A stretch of DNA of 64,000 bases from the NCBI GenBank assembly GCA_030432905.1, contig JAUILU010000004.1:1-64000 (forward strand). The letters are read 5' to 3'. Below are positions 19,674 to 29,572 of the stretch, piece after piece. The stretch's first letter is position 1; the number at the start of each line of letters is the position of its first letter. The position numbers and the translations under genes were made by a program. Below the pieces are notes generated by a model that was not told where the DNA came from, made no database searches, and saw only the letters and a program-made list of their open reading frames with translations. The DNA is from Phycisphaerae bacterium (GTDB lineage Bacteria > Planctomycetota > Phycisphaerae > Phycisphaerales > UBA1924).

Positions 19674-19761
19674 TACTGCCCCTTGTCGCAGGACCGCCAG
19701 CAGATTCTGACTATCACGAAACGGGTGTGTGCCGCAAGACTGACGTTACAACTGAACAAAC

Positions 19762-19790
19762 AAGGCCCGCCTCAGATCGAGACGGGCCTT
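19762..19790 (-). terminator. Rho-independent terminator after atpA
   Basis: On the minus strand an 8-bp stem AAGGCCCG/CGGGCCTT with a 13-nt loop is followed by TGTTTGTT, 27 nt after the atpA stop codon. Confidence 0.85.
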
Positions 19791-19816
19791 GAAGATTGTT
19801 AACTTTCTGAATCGGT

Positions 19817-21391
<1,575 letters not shown>

Positions 21392-21628
21392 GTTCGGGCT
21401 CCGATAGGGCATCCGTCGGGATAAGCCTCCATCCGGGTTCAACCCCGGCCTCTGGAGGGACAGAAACATAGGACCGCCGGCCGGCGATGGCGAGACATTT
21501 GGGTGTTGAATCGGGGCACCGGATTCGTGTTTTTGCCCGGGCTGAGCAGAATGCCAGATCCGTCACGATTGCACATCGCGGAGATGGCTTTTCTGGACTA
21601 CTGCTGATCAGGCTAAACCCAATGAATT

Positions 21629-22180
21629 TCAGGCTTTGCTGCCCCAAAGATCAACGAGTGTCTGCTCGCCCCGGCTCGGCCTGATGCGGTCGGTGAGCAA
21701 CAGAATCGTGGCGAGGACGGCACCGGTCAGCGTGCCTGAGATGTGGGCGATGAATCCGATGCCGAACGAAGCACCGGAGCTCTGCTCGATGATGTAGAAG
21801 AGGACGTCTTTCGCGAAATAGAACCCGATGGCGACCCACGACGAGACGACCCATACGCCGTGGAATCTGATGCCGAACCAGTAGAACACCGAGACGTTGT
21901 TTCTTGGAAAGAGGACGATGAACATGCCGGTGACGCCCGAGATCGCACCGCTGGCACCGAGGCCTGGCACATCGCTGAACATGGACGAGGCCAGCCCTGA
22001 GACCGCCCCGACGATGAAGTAGAGCGAGAGGAACATCGTGTGCCCGAGTTTGGCGCTCACGGCATTGCCGAAGACAAACAGAAAGATCATGTTGCCGACA
22101 AGGTGCATGATGTCGGCGTGTGTCATGACCGAGCCGAGCAGACCGAGGTCTGAGTTCCAGTAGCCGCTGCCGAACATCAT
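21629..22180 (-). CDS. rhomboid intramembrane serine protease, catalytic part (TM2-TM6)
   Basis: A 183-aa frame starting MMFGSGYW and containing the catalytic core of a rhomboid: HADIMHLVGNM (the H-x-x-x-N element), GLGASGAISG with the G-x-S-G nucleophile, and the catalytic His in FIAHISGTLTG. It lacks the first transmembrane helix, which is encoded immediately upstream in another frame (22177-22314). The two frames overlap by ATGA. It may be expressed by re-initiation as a separate polypeptide, by frameshifting, or be a single gene broken by a mutation or sequencing error. The catalytic residues are intact. Frames extending further upstream are read through non-homologous sequence. Confidence 0.8.
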   Translation of the reverse strand: MMFGSGYWNSDLGLLGSVMTHADIMHLVGNMIFLFVFGNAVSAKLGHTMFLSLYFIVGAVSGLASSMFSDVPGLGASGAISGVTGMFIVLFPRNNVSVFYWFGIRFHGVWVVSSWVAIGFYFAKDVLFYIIEQSSGASFGIGFIAHISGTLTGAVLATILLLTDRIRPSRGEQTLVDLWGSKA

Positions 22181-22314
22181 CCAGCTACTATGTCTTCGTC
22201 GCCGAGCATGGCGCCGAAGGCGTAGAAGCTGACAAGGCAGGTCGCGACGATCAGGACCCAGTTCGAGATCGGCCAGCGCTCCATCGGCACATCGACTGTG
22301 TATGGGAGGATCAC
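22177..22314 (-). CDS. rhomboid N-terminal fragment (TM1) in a separate frame
   Basis: A 45-aa frame beginning at GTG 22314, with GGAG 7 nt upstream and the start overlapping the preceding stop codon as GTGA. It encodes the typical planctomycete rhomboid N-terminus: a PYTVDVPMERWPISNW lead followed by one hydrophobic helix (about residues 19-33) and an acidic loop GDED. It stops at TGA 22177-22179, which overlaps the ATG of the catalytic frame. Together the two frames make a normal-length rhomboid of about 228 residues. The strong start signals show the gene really begins here. Confidence 0.7.
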   Translation of the reverse strand: MILPYTVDVPMERWPISNWVLIVATCLVSFYAFGAMLGDEDIVAG

Positions 22315-23111
22315 TCGTCGTCTCCGTCGGCGTAGGGATCAGGGTTTGAGCCGCCGAAGGCGAACGCGGTGCAGCATGCGAGCGCGAGCCAGAGCGCGCC
22401 CGCGATGCTGTGCTCGTCGTCACCGAAGTTTGCGACCTCGGTTTCGACTTCTCTGTAGCCCGTTTCCGTAAAGACGTACACCGGGTAGTGGAACAACTCG
22501 GGCGGCTCGGGCGGCATACGGAGCGCGAGGCCCGCGATGCAGAAGACGAGCGCTATGCCGCAGGCGATGAGGCCCGTGATCGGCCTTCCGACGCCCCGGG
22601 TCGGGATCAGCATGCCGACGCCGGCAAGGAGCCCGACACCCGCGGCCATTACGAACGCGGGGGAATCCGCTGCCGAGGAAACCGCGATCCACAGTCCGAG
22701 CCCGAGCAGGCCCCCTGCTGCCGAGGTCGCGGCACCGATCCCGATCTGCGTCCCGGTCGCCTTTGCGAGTCTTGGCTTGTTGACCTTGACGTTGATCGCC
22801 GCCGAAGCGCCGGTCTGAGAGTTGGTCCCGCAACGCATGCAGACGACGTGGCCCTGTGGCATGCGCATGCCGCAACCTTCGCACACCTGGCCCGTCTCTT
22901 CTGGCTGCTGAACGTCCTCGAGCATGAGTTCAAGGGCATCGGGTTCATCATGGGCGACGGGTGCGATTGTCGGAGCAGCGCTGCGTTTGCGGGCGTTCTT
23001 ACGCCTTTCGGCACAGCTCCTGCACGCGTACTTACCTGATGCGTTTCGGACGCGTGGCTTCCCGGCGCAGTCCTGGCCGCAGATGATGCAGAGCTTTGCC
23101 GATGAACTCAT
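22311..23111 (-). CDS. zinc-ribbon multi-pass membrane protein
   Basis: A 266-aa protein of unknown function. The N-terminus has two Cys-pair motifs (CIICGQDC and CRSC) and a further C-E-G-C/C-M-R-C zinc ribbon at about 80-100. A basic linker rich in Lys/Arg follows, then four to five hydrophobic segments from about 125 to the end, where it finishes in an acidic tail DGDDE. The stop codon overlaps the rhomboid start, so the two are one operon. Zinc ribbons fused to membrane domains and coupled to rhomboids suggest membrane quality control, but this is only contextual. Confidence 0.8.
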   Translation of the reverse strand: MSSSAKLCIICGQDCAGKPRVRNASGKYACRSCAERRKNARKRSAAPTIAPVAHDEPDALELMLEDVQQPEETGQVCEGCGMRMPQGHVVCMRCGTNSQTGASAAINVKVNKPRLAKATGTQIGIGAATSAAGGLLGLGLWIAVSSAADSPAFVMAAGVGLLAGVGMLIPTRGVGRPITGLIACGIALVFCIAGLALRMPPEPPELFHYPVYVFTETGYREVETEVANFGDDEHSIAGALWLALACCTAFAFGGSNPDPYADGDDE

Positions 23112-23201
23112 GTGATCAGGATGCTACTTCGCAGCGAATACTCATGCAACTGTCTTGAAGTTAAGTGACAATCTTAATCAATGCGCCTCACGCAAATGAA
23201 T

Positions 23202-23229
23202 GCCCCCGAGACCGCGTGGTCCCGGGGGC
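23202..23229 (-). terminator. hairpin terminator after the gene at 23266
   Basis: A 12-bp stem with one mismatch (GCCCCCGAGACC/GGTCCCGGGGGC) and a 4-nt loop, 36 nt past the stop codon. The following tail ATTCATTTG is only moderately T-rich. Confidence 0.65.
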
Positions 23230-23265
23230 GTTGCTCACTCTTGGATCGAGGCTGAGGATTCTCGA

Positions 23266-24657
23266 TCAGGGAGTGCAGGCGTTGTAGTTGGTGACCCAGG
23301 CCGTGAAGTCGGTCGGCGAGCAGACGCCGTCGCAGTTCTGGTCGCATTCCGGAGCGTTGTTGTTGAACGCGGTGATCCAGGCGGTGAAGTCGGTCGCGGT
23401 CACAGCGCCGTCCATGTTCACGTCGGCGAGCACGCACGGGTCGCAGGGCTGGGTGACCTCGGCGCAGATCTCGAGGGCGTCGAGGTTCGAGAACTGCTGG
23501 TCGCCGAAGCTGAAGTCCGCGATGCCGACCTGCGAGCCGAAGAGGTAGATCGCGAAACTGCCGGTGAAGTCGGTGAAGAAGATGGTCGAGCCGTCCACCG
23601 GGAAGCCGGCGGCTCTGAGTGCTGCCAGTGAAGCGGAACGCTCGCTGAGCGAGAAGATGGCGTAGTCACGGTTGGGTTCGGCGCGGTTGTCGCCGTTGGG
23701 GTGCAGCTCACCGAAGTCCCAGACCACGAGGCCGTCGATGTCGTCCTTCTGACCTTGGAGTTCCGGGTTGGGAGGGGTGCCGAGCATATCGAGACCCATC
23801 ATCGGTGCCGGTGCGTAGGGAGGCGGGATCACGCCGGGTGCGCCCTTTGGCAGCGCGAAGATGTCGGCGGCCCCGACGCCGAACGCGGCAGCGTCGCCCG
23901 GGTTGATGCTGAGGAAGCTGTCGATGTCGCAGATCGCGTCGCCGTCGAGGTCCATCGTCATGTTCGGCAGGACGTTGTAGGCGTCGACGTTGTCGTGCGT
24001 GCCGCGACCGATCGGAGGCGCAGGAACACCAGCGGGGATAAACGTGCCGGCGCCGAGTCCGGCGGTGAGGAAGAGCTTGCTTTCGTCGATTTCGAGCATA
24101 TGCATGCCTGGGACTGCCGCGGCGGTGGGAAGGACGCCACCGAACGGACCTGCGCCGAGCGTGCCGACGAAGATGCCCGGGTTCGGGAAGAGCCGCTCTG
24201 AGATGTAGATGTCGCCCGGCTGCTGGTTGAAGCCGAACTCAGACGCGAGAGGCGAACCGGGCAGGCCCGTTGTTGCGCGATCGACGCTGAAACGGATATT
24301 CATCTCGGGCGAGACCTCGGCGTGGAAGATCTCATGGTCTTGGCTGACCGCGTCGAGGTATGAGCCCAACGGGGTGATGATGTCGAGGATGGGCTCGCCC
24401 GGCAGGGCCGGATCCACTGTGAGCAGATCGCCGTCGACGTATGCGATACCCGAAGCGGTGATCAGTGTCGGGGAAGGCCCGATGCGACCGGCGCCAACCG
24501 GAGGCAGCCCAAGCCCGAAGGGGTCCTCGGCGCTGAAGAGCCCCGGGTAGAAGGCCGACGTGAGCGGCGCTGTCGGGAGGTCATCGAGGCTGAAGGTCTG
24601 TGCTGAGGCGCCCGAGGCGATCATCAGTGCGAGTGCGGTCAGTGCTTGCTTTTTCAT
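23266..24657 (-). CDS. secreted protein with variant GC-type dockerin tail
   Basis: A 463-aa exported protein. The signal peptide MKKQALTALALMIASGASAQ begins at the ATG with AAGGTGG 6 nt upstream. The body is acidic and beta-rich with many Gly/Pro loops. It repeats short phrases such as SVDRATTGLPGSP, DGDAICDIDSFLSINPGD and DYAIFSLSERS, a composition common in planctomycete surface proteins of unknown function. It ends in a two-loop dockerin (DVNMDGAVT and CDQNCDGVC). The terminus reads YNACTP, so the usual G-C end is rearranged and an extra Cys replaces Gly in the second loop. No enzymatic motif seen. Monocistronic. Confidence 0.85.
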   Translation of the reverse strand: MKKQALTALALMIASGASAQTFSLDDLPTAPLTSAFYPGLFSAEDPFGLGLPPVGAGRIGPSPTLITASGIAYVDGDLLTVDPALPGEPILDIITPLGSYLDAVSQDHEIFHAEVSPEMNIRFSVDRATTGLPGSPLASEFGFNQQPGDIYISERLFPNPGIFVGTLGAGPFGGVLPTAAAVPGMHMLEIDESKLFLTAGLGAGTFIPAGVPAPPIGRGTHDNVDAYNVLPNMTMDLDGDAICDIDSFLSINPGDAAAFGVGAADIFALPKGAPGVIPPPYAPAPMMGLDMLGTPPNPELQGQKDDIDGLVVWDFGELHPNGDNRAEPNRDYAIFSLSERSASLAALRAAGFPVDGSTIFFTDFTGSFAIYLFGSQVGIADFSFGDQQFSNLDALEICAEVTQPCDPCVLADVNMDGAVTATDFTAWITAFNNNAPECDQNCDGVCSPTDFTAWVTNYNACTP

Positions 24658-24787
24658 TTCATTCCACCTTGTTTCTGTCGCGGCGTTGTGCGGCCGTCGC
24701 GTGCTTGTGTCTTGTCTTCTGGGCTTCCTTGGCCCGACACAGCAACATCCGGAGGCGGCCTGCGGAGCACGACATGAAAAACAAAAA

Positions 24788-24810
24788 CCGCCCCGCATTG
24801 CACGGGGCGG
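24788..24810 (-). terminator. Rho-independent terminator of the cdaA-cdaR-like operon
   Basis: Perfect 8-bp stem CCGCCCCG/CGGGGCGG with a 7-nt loop, followed on the minus strand by TTTTTGTTTTT. It lies 26 nt after the stop at 24836. Confidence 0.92.
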
Positions 24811-24835
24811 TGTCGCTAGAACTTGATTCGCCGAA

Positions 24836-25882
24836 TCACTGAGCCGGCGCGGGATCGACAGGGCGGATCGTCAGCCTGACCGTGGTGCTGGGCGCACTGA
24901 AACTCAGCGGCGTCGGCAGGTCGGAGAAGGTCGCCTCTTTCTGCGTGATGCCCGCGTCGCGGTCATCGAGCGTGAGCACGACCGAGGCGAAGATCGTCAG
25001 CTGCTGATTCCGGATCTGCTCGATCAGGTCGCTCGGTCCGGTCACCGTCACGTTCTGAAGAAGGTGATCCTGTGGATCAACCTGCACGGTCCACCGCTCG
25101 GCCTCGAATGCAGGTCGGCGGATCTGCACCGGGACGTTGTTGAGCGTGATCGAGTCCTCGCGGTTTTCGAGCGTCACGGTCACGCTGACCCGATCGGGCG
25201 TGGAGCGGACGAAGGGGTGGTTCGCAAGCGCTTCGGGCAGATCGATCGGCACGTTGGAGATTACGTTTCGCTCGCCGACCTTGAGGCCTGCGACCTGATC
25301 GGAAGTCAGGCTCGCTGTGAGCGAGCGGAGGTTGCTGATCTGGCCGGCCACCAACGAGGGCACGAGCACGCGCACCTGGCGCGGGTCGGCGACGGGCGAC
25401 GAAGCGGACGCGAGATCGGGTACGTTGACCGCGACCTCGAATTGCCGCCACTGCACACGGTCGATGAGCACGTCGGCGGTCTCTGGTTCGACCGAACTGA
25501 GCGACACACCGGAGCCCTCGAAGACCTCGCTCTGCCTCAGGACGTCGGCGATATCAAGCGTGTGCTGACCCGGCTCGACAGGAACGCCCGGGTCGCCCGG
25601 ATTCAGTCCGATCGGATCGCGCAGCAACTCGCGGAGGCGCGACACCTCGGCGGTCGAGCCCTCGAGTTCGAGCACGACTCGGCCCGTCCAGCCGTTATCC
25701 GCGGTTGGGCGCATGGCGGTGTCGGACGAATCGGAAACGAGCCGAACCACGACCTCGACGCGCTCGGTGCTCAGGCTCTCGCCCTCGGCGACGATCCAGA
25801 TCAGCACGCTCACCAGCGAGACAACGACCACGGTCCGCAGCACCGCGAGCAGGCTGATCTTGTTGACGGGTTCGACGCTCAT
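24836..25882 (-). CDS. YbbR-domain protein, CdaR-like regulator of the diadenylate cyclase
   Basis: A 348-aa protein with one N-terminal membrane helix (residues about 14-30) and an extracytoplasmic part made of repeated YbbR-like beta units (recurring V-x-V-x-V-P and V-x-V-x-G-P strand patterns). In other bacteria the YbbR protein CdaR binds CdaA and adjusts c-di-AMP synthesis. The ATG overlaps the cdaA stop by 4 nt, which is the conserved gene arrangement, so the assignment rests on both topology and synteny. Confidence 0.85.
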   Translation of the reverse strand: MSVEPVNKISLLAVLRTVVVVSLVSVLIWIVAEGESLSTERVEVVVRLVSDSSDTAMRPTADNGWTGRVVLELEGSTAEVSRLRELLRDPIGLNPGDPGVPVEPGQHTLDIADVLRQSEVFEGSGVSLSSVEPETADVLIDRVQWRQFEVAVNVPDLASASSPVADPRQVRVLVPSLVAGQISNLRSLTASLTSDQVAGLKVGERNVISNVPIDLPEALANHPFVRSTPDRVSVTVTLENREDSITLNNVPVQIRRPAFEAERWTVQVDPQDHLLQNVTVTGPSDLIEQIRNQQLTIFASVVLTLDDRDAGITQKEATFSDLPTPLSFSAPSTTVRLTIRPVDPAPAQ

Positions 25883-26817
25883 GATCGGTCCTCCTCACCC
25901 GCGGAGGTTGGCTCGATCGGCTCGTCGGCGGTCTGCGTCTCGGGGTCGTCGGCGATCGTGCCCTTGAGTGTTTCCGATTGCTCGGCCTCGTCCTCTGCCG
26001 ACTCTTCGATCGGAAGCTCTGGGTTGCGCTCAAGGCGCGCACGGAGCTGCGCCCGGAACGCGCCGGCGGGGAAGCCCGGGCTGAGTTTGCCGCGTTCACC
26101 GATGCGGATCAGACCGGTCTCTTCGCTGACGACGATGACGAGCGCATCGCATTCCTTCGTGATGCCGACCGCCGCGCGGTGACGCGAACCGAGGCCCGGG
26201 TCGGACATGTCCTCGGGATCGGCAAGTGGCAGTTGTACACCGGCTGAGTGCACGACCCGGCCCCGGACGATGACCGCGAGGTCGTGCAGCGCGGTGCCCG
26301 GATGGAAGATGGTCTGCAGGAGCCTGGCGCTGAGCTCGGCTTTGAGAACTGTGCCGCCCTCGGTGAGGGCTTCGAGACCGACCTGCCGTTCGAGGACGAT
26401 GATCGCGCCGAACTTGGCCTTGGCGAGGTACGCGCAGGCCTCGGTCATGTGGTCGATGACGTGGTTGATGTCCTTTGGTGTCTGGCGGAAGAAGGGTGTC
26501 TCGCCCAACCTGATGACAGCACGGCGAAGCTCGGGCTGGAAAATCACGACGAGTGCGATCGCGACGACACCCAGCAGGCGGTCATAAAGGAACGCGATCC
26601 TGCCGAACGAGTCGCCCGAGAGGATCCTGGCGATGAGCGTGACGACGACAAAGAGGACAAGGATGCCCTTGAGCGCACCGGCGGCCCGGGTGCCCTGAAC
26701 GAAGCGGAACACGAAGTAGACCACCAGCCAGATGATGGCGACCTCGATCAGCACCTCCCACCACGGGTAGGTGCCGAGCCGTTCAAGGAGTCCAGATACC
26801 CTGCTCAGCAGATCCAT
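25879..26817 (-). CDS. cdaA: diadenylate cyclase CdaA with DLA in place of the DGA motif
   Basis: A 312-aa membrane diadenylate cyclase that makes c-di-AMP from two ATP. Three N-terminal transmembrane helices (about 23-40, 50-66, 80-93) precede the DisA_N/DAC domain, with KFGAIIVLER near 135 and the RHR motif at 212-214. The normally invariant D-G-A is Asp179-Leu180-Ala181: the metal/nucleotide Asp is kept but Gly is Leu. The C-terminus after about 265 is an acidic, probably disordered tail not typical of the family. It is coupled to the YbbR gene. The start lacks a Shine-Dalgarno and has TAGACT 6 nt upstream, consistent with a leaderless mRNA. Confidence 0.93.
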   Translation of the reverse strand: MDLLSRVSGLLERLGTYPWWEVLIEVAIIWLVVYFVFRFVQGTRAAGALKGILVLFVVVTLIARILSGDSFGRIAFLYDRLLGVVAIALVVIFQPELRRAVIRLGETPFFRQTPKDINHVIDHMTEACAYLAKAKFGAIIVLERQVGLEALTEGGTVLKAELSARLLQTIFHPGTALHDLAVIVRGRVVHSAGVQLPLADPEDMSDPGLGSRHRAAVGITKECDALVIVVSEETGLIRIGERGKLSPGFPAGAFRAQLRARLERNPELPIEESAEDEAEQSETLKGTIADDPETQTADEPIEPTSAGEEDRS

Positions 26818-26823
26818 GGGGTG

Positions 26824-26872
26824 AGTCTACGTCGTCGGCGTGCTTCTCGCTGGTTCGGCGCAGCCTTAGAAT
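26824..26872. promoter_or_regulatory. divergent -10 elements for leaderless cdaA and nfuN-mutY transcripts
   Basis: In the 60-bp gap between cdaA (minus) and the Nfu_N gene (plus), TAGACT lies 6 nt before the cdaA ATG (26829-26824). TAGAAT lies 5 nt before the Nfu_N ATG (26867-26872). Neither gene has a Shine-Dalgarno. The spacing puts predicted starts of transcription at the start codons. No good -35 is visible for either. Confidence 0.5.
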
Positions 26873-26877
26873 GCTTC

Positions 26878-27138
26878 ATGGCCAAGGTCTGCAAGTACGA
26901 GTCCACCCCGAACCCCGACGCGCTCAAGTGTCTGCTGGATGCACCGATCAGCGATCGGCCCCGGTCGTTCATCGGCGCCGAGCAGGCCGAGGGCGACCCG
27001 ATCGCCGGGCCGATGTTCGCGGGCGCAAAACTCCGGGCGGTTCTGATCAACACCGACTGGATCTCGATCAACAAAGAGCCGGGCGCGGACTGGAAAGACA
27101 TCAAGCCGATCGTCGAGCGGGTCCTTGCCGACGTCTGA
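26878..27138 (+). CDS. Nfu N-terminal-domain protein (Fe-S cluster related)
   Basis: An 86-aa protein made only of the NfuN/NifU N-terminal-type domain. It starts KYESTPNPDALKC and has GDPIAGPMF and WISINKEPGADW, all hallmark positions of that domain. The C-terminal C-x-x-C scaffold domain of full Nfu is absent, so it is unlikely to carry a cluster itself and more likely binds or targets client proteins. Its 3' end overlaps mutY by 14 nt. MutY carries a [4Fe-4S] cluster, which makes a dedicated client relation plausible. No Shine-Dalgarno; a leaderless start is inferred. Confidence 0.85.
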   Translation: MAKVCKYESTPNPDALKCLLDAPISDRPRSFIGAEQAEGDPIAGPMFAGAKLRAVLINTDWISINKEPGADWKDIKPIVERVLADV

Positions 27139-28222
27139 CGAGGCCAACCCGAGGCGCGACAGCGCGATCGTGCGGTCGCTCTGCGCGTGGTTTCGCGCGA
27201 ACGCTCGCGATCTGCCCTGGCGCAGGGTGACCAAGGCCGGCACGCGGGACCCGTACAGGTCGCTGGTGTCAGAGATCATGCTCCAGCAGACGCAGGTCTC
27301 GCGGGTGCTTGAGAAGTTTGAGCCTTTCCTTGAGGCGTTCCCGACGCTCGAAGCGCTGGCGGACGCCGACGAGGACGAGGTGCTGGCGATGTGGTCCGGG
27401 CTTGGCTACTACAGGCGAGCAAGGAGTCTGCACGCGTGCGTTCGGCAGGCGCGTGACGTGTTCGGCGGGCTGCCCGAGTCGGCGGCCGACCTCGAATCAC
27501 TCAAGGGCATCGGCAGGTACACCGCCGGCGCGATCGCGTCCATCGTGCACAACCACGCCGAGCCGATCGTGGACGGCAACGTCGAACGCGTGCTCCTTCG
27601 TCTTGAAGGCAAACCCATGCGCGTCGGCGAGACCCAGACCAAGAACTGGTGCTGGGAACGCGCGGAAGAACTGGTCAACAAAGCGAAGAGCTCGAAGTCA
27701 GCGGGTGTCGACCCAGCGACGTTCAACGAGGGCTTAATGGAGCTCGGCGCGCTCGTCTGCACGCCCAAGTCGCCCAGCTGCGAGGCATGCCCGCTCCACG
27801 GATCGTGCGCGGCGTATCGGGAGAGTGCGCAGGACTCGATCCCCCTGCCCAAGACGCGGAAGGCGAAGAAGCCCCTCTATATGGCGTGCCTAATCGTGCG
27901 TGATGCGAAATCTCGCCTGCTGATTTCACAACGACCAAAGGGCGGCTTATGGGGCGGTTTATGGGAGGTTCCGACGATCGAGAGCGACGCAAAGCTCCCG
28001 AAATCAGCCGTCGCGGAGCGATTCGGTGTTGCAACAACCGCGCTAATCCGCGAAGATAGCTTTGTCCATGAAACAACGCATCGCTCGGTGGCGGTGGTTG
28101 TGTACCGGTCAACCGCACCCGGTGTCAAACTTACGGGTACATGGGTTTATCGAGCGGACACGGATGACCTTGCAACCGGGTCGCTACAGGACCGAGTAAT
28201 ACGAGCCGGGTTTGCTGAGTAA
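27125..28222 (+). CDS. mutY: A/G-specific adenine DNA glycosylase
   Basis: A 365-aa MutY that removes adenine mispaired with 8-oxoguanine. The helix-hairpin-helix [15 protein letters not shown] and the catalytic Asp in the following VDGNVERVL segment are present. So is the early LPWR and [10 protein letters not shown] helix, and the Fe-S loop C-x6-C-x2-C-x5-C ([18 protein letters not shown]). A NUDIX-like C-terminal domain starts near 250 and recognises 8-oxoG. Length is normal. It overlaps the Nfu_N gene by 14 nt, so translation is coupled. Confidence 0.95.
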   Translation: MPTSDEANPRRDSAIVRSLCAWFRANARDLPWRRVTKAGTRDPYRSLVSEIMLQQTQVSRVLEKFEPFLEAFPTLEALADADEDEVLAMWSGLGYYRRARSLHACVRQARDVFGGLPESAADLESLKGIGRYTAGAIASIVHNHAEPIVDGNVERVLLRLEGKPMRVGETQTKNWCWERAEELVNKAKSSKSAGVDPATFNEGLMELGALVCTPKSPSCEACPLHGSCAAYRESAQDSIPLPKTRKAKKPLYMACLIVRDAKSRLLISQRPKGGLWGGLWEVPTIESDAKLPKSAVAERFGVATTALIREDSFVHETTHRSVAVVVYRSTAPGVKLTGTWVYRADTDDLATGSLQDRVIRAGFAE

Positions 28223-28247
28223 CAAAAACGCATCGCAGGAGCAGTTC

Positions 28248-29102
28248 ATGCGCCAAGATAAGCAGCACACACACGCCTTCACACTGATCGAGCTGCTCGT
28301 CGTGATCGCGATCATCGCTCTTCTCATCGGCATCCTGCTGCCGGCGCTCGGGAAGGCACGCGAAACCGCCCAGCGGACTGTGTGCCTGACGCGTCAACGC
28401 GACATCGGGTATGCGCTCTTCTTCTATGCCGAAGAATGGGAGCAGTACATCCCGCGAGAGGCGGCGTGGAACATCAACAGCCCCGATCCGCTTACGGACA
28501 CTTGGAATCCCGCCTGGCCGTTTGCTTTGCGCCCGTTCCTCGACGACCGGGCAACGGTCGACGACGCCAAAGGCGGCATGGAAGGCGTCGACGACCCATC
28601 GCTCGGGAACGATTCGCGGGGTGACAGGTTCGCTTCTGGCGAGTACTACCAGTGCCCGAGCCGGAGAATCGAAGACGGCCACAACGTGCACTACGTCAAC
28701 AACGGTTTCAGCTTTCTCCGACCCACCGGAGGGAACGACCCGCGAATATCAGCAACCCGCAAGAAAGCGAATAAGCTCTACAGGCTGGCCTATCCGTCGA
28801 AAACGCTCTATCTGACAGACTTCGCCGACGACGATGACGGCATCCAGACCCGGGACTGGTACGCGCGCGGCAACTTCACAAGCGATGTCGCTATCTTCTA
28901 CGACGCGTTCCAAGCATCACACCTATCCGACTCGGGGCGTGGCGGCGCTCTGGCCAAGTACCGCTTGCAGCCGGACCGTCACGGCAACGGCGCCAACGCG
29001 TTGTTCCTCGATGGGCACGTCGAAGGCATCCAGCAAGACGAACTCGAAGATCCCAACACTTGGAACGATTTCGACTACGAGCAACCGAACCGGAACCTGT
29101 AA
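28248..29102 (+). CDS. type II/IV pseudopilin with H-X9-DG C-terminal motif
   Basis: A 284-aa prepilin-like protein. The ATG at 28248 has AGGAG 6 nt upstream. A short basic leader is followed by the class III signal [20 protein letters not shown], with the prepilin peptidase site before Phe and Glu5 of the mature helix kept. The globular part is the type found in large planctomycete pseudopilin families, ending with [12 protein letters not shown] (H-X9-DG). It begins 26 nt after the mutY stop and is probably independent of it. No assembly gene is adjacent; the pilMNOB operon is 3-10 kb away on the other strand. Confidence 0.9.
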   Translation: MRQDKQHTHAFTLIELLVVIAIIALLIGILLPALGKARETAQRTVCLTRQRDIGYALFFYAEEWEQYIPREAAWNINSPDPLTDTWNPAWPFALRPFLDDRATVDDAKGGMEGVDDPSLGNDSRGDRFASGEYYQCPSRRIEDGHNVHYVNNGFSFLRPTGGNDPRISATRKKANKLYRLAYPSKTLYLTDFADDDDGIQTRDWYARGNFTSDVAIFYDAFQASHLSDSGRGGALAKYRLQPDRHGNGANALFLDGHVEGIQQDELEDPNTWNDFDYEQPNRNL

Positions 29103-29108
29103 GCGAGG

Positions 29109-29546
29109 CTACTGGTCGTAGTCCGTGCTGGGTGGTGTGCCGGGCGGCATGTTGTACTCGATGTATCGCATGATCTCGAGGTTGCCCGATTGGTCTGCGA
29201 TGCCGACGCGCGTGCCGATCATGGTCGAGCCTGAGCCGACAAACTTGGCAAAGATGCGCACCGACTGGCGTTTGGTCCCCCACCGCCCGATGATCTCACC
29301 AGAGCCGGGGGTGCGCTTTTCGCTGGTGATCTCGACGCCGCGCTCTTCGACGGCTGCCTTCATCGCTTCCCAAGCGGTGTCCATGTTCACCGCGAAGAGA
29401 CGACGCTCCCGGCCCTCTTGGTACGTCACCCCGCCGGCGGCGCCGACGGCCCCCACCGCGACCAGAGCACACCCCGCGGGGGCGCACATCGCGGCACAGA
29501 CGACTGGAACGAGAACGAACTTGGCTGACAATCCGGTCAAACGCAT
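29109..29546 (-). CDS. DUF3568-like lipoprotein
   Basis: A 145-aa lipoprotein. The ATG at 29546 has GGAGG 8 nt upstream. The signal peptide ends APAGC, followed by a glycine/alanine-rich short helix (VGAVGAAGG). An alpha/beta domain then contains a W-E-A-M-K-x-A-V-E-E helix and three beta strands, as in the DUF3568 family of small envelope lipoproteins. It lies directly after acs; a TTG at 29576 overlapping the acs stop would extend it but lacks a ribosome site. Function unknown. Confidence 0.8.
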   Translation of the reverse strand: MRLTGLSAKFVLVPVVCAAMCAPAGCALVAVGAVGAAGGVTYQEGRERRLFAVNMDTAWEAMKAAVEERGVEITSEKRTPGSGEIIGRWGTKRQSVRIFAKFVGSGSTMIGTRVGIADQSGNLEIMRYIEYNMPPGTPPSTDYDQ

Positions 29547-29572
29547 CTGGAATCCTCCAGCAGTATGCATCG

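Noticed and set aside
17244-19700. Mobile element carrying the TraT-like gene
   Set aside because: No transposase, integrase, terminal repeats or target duplication seen around it; the neighbouring debris is a hydrolase and a dockerin gene.
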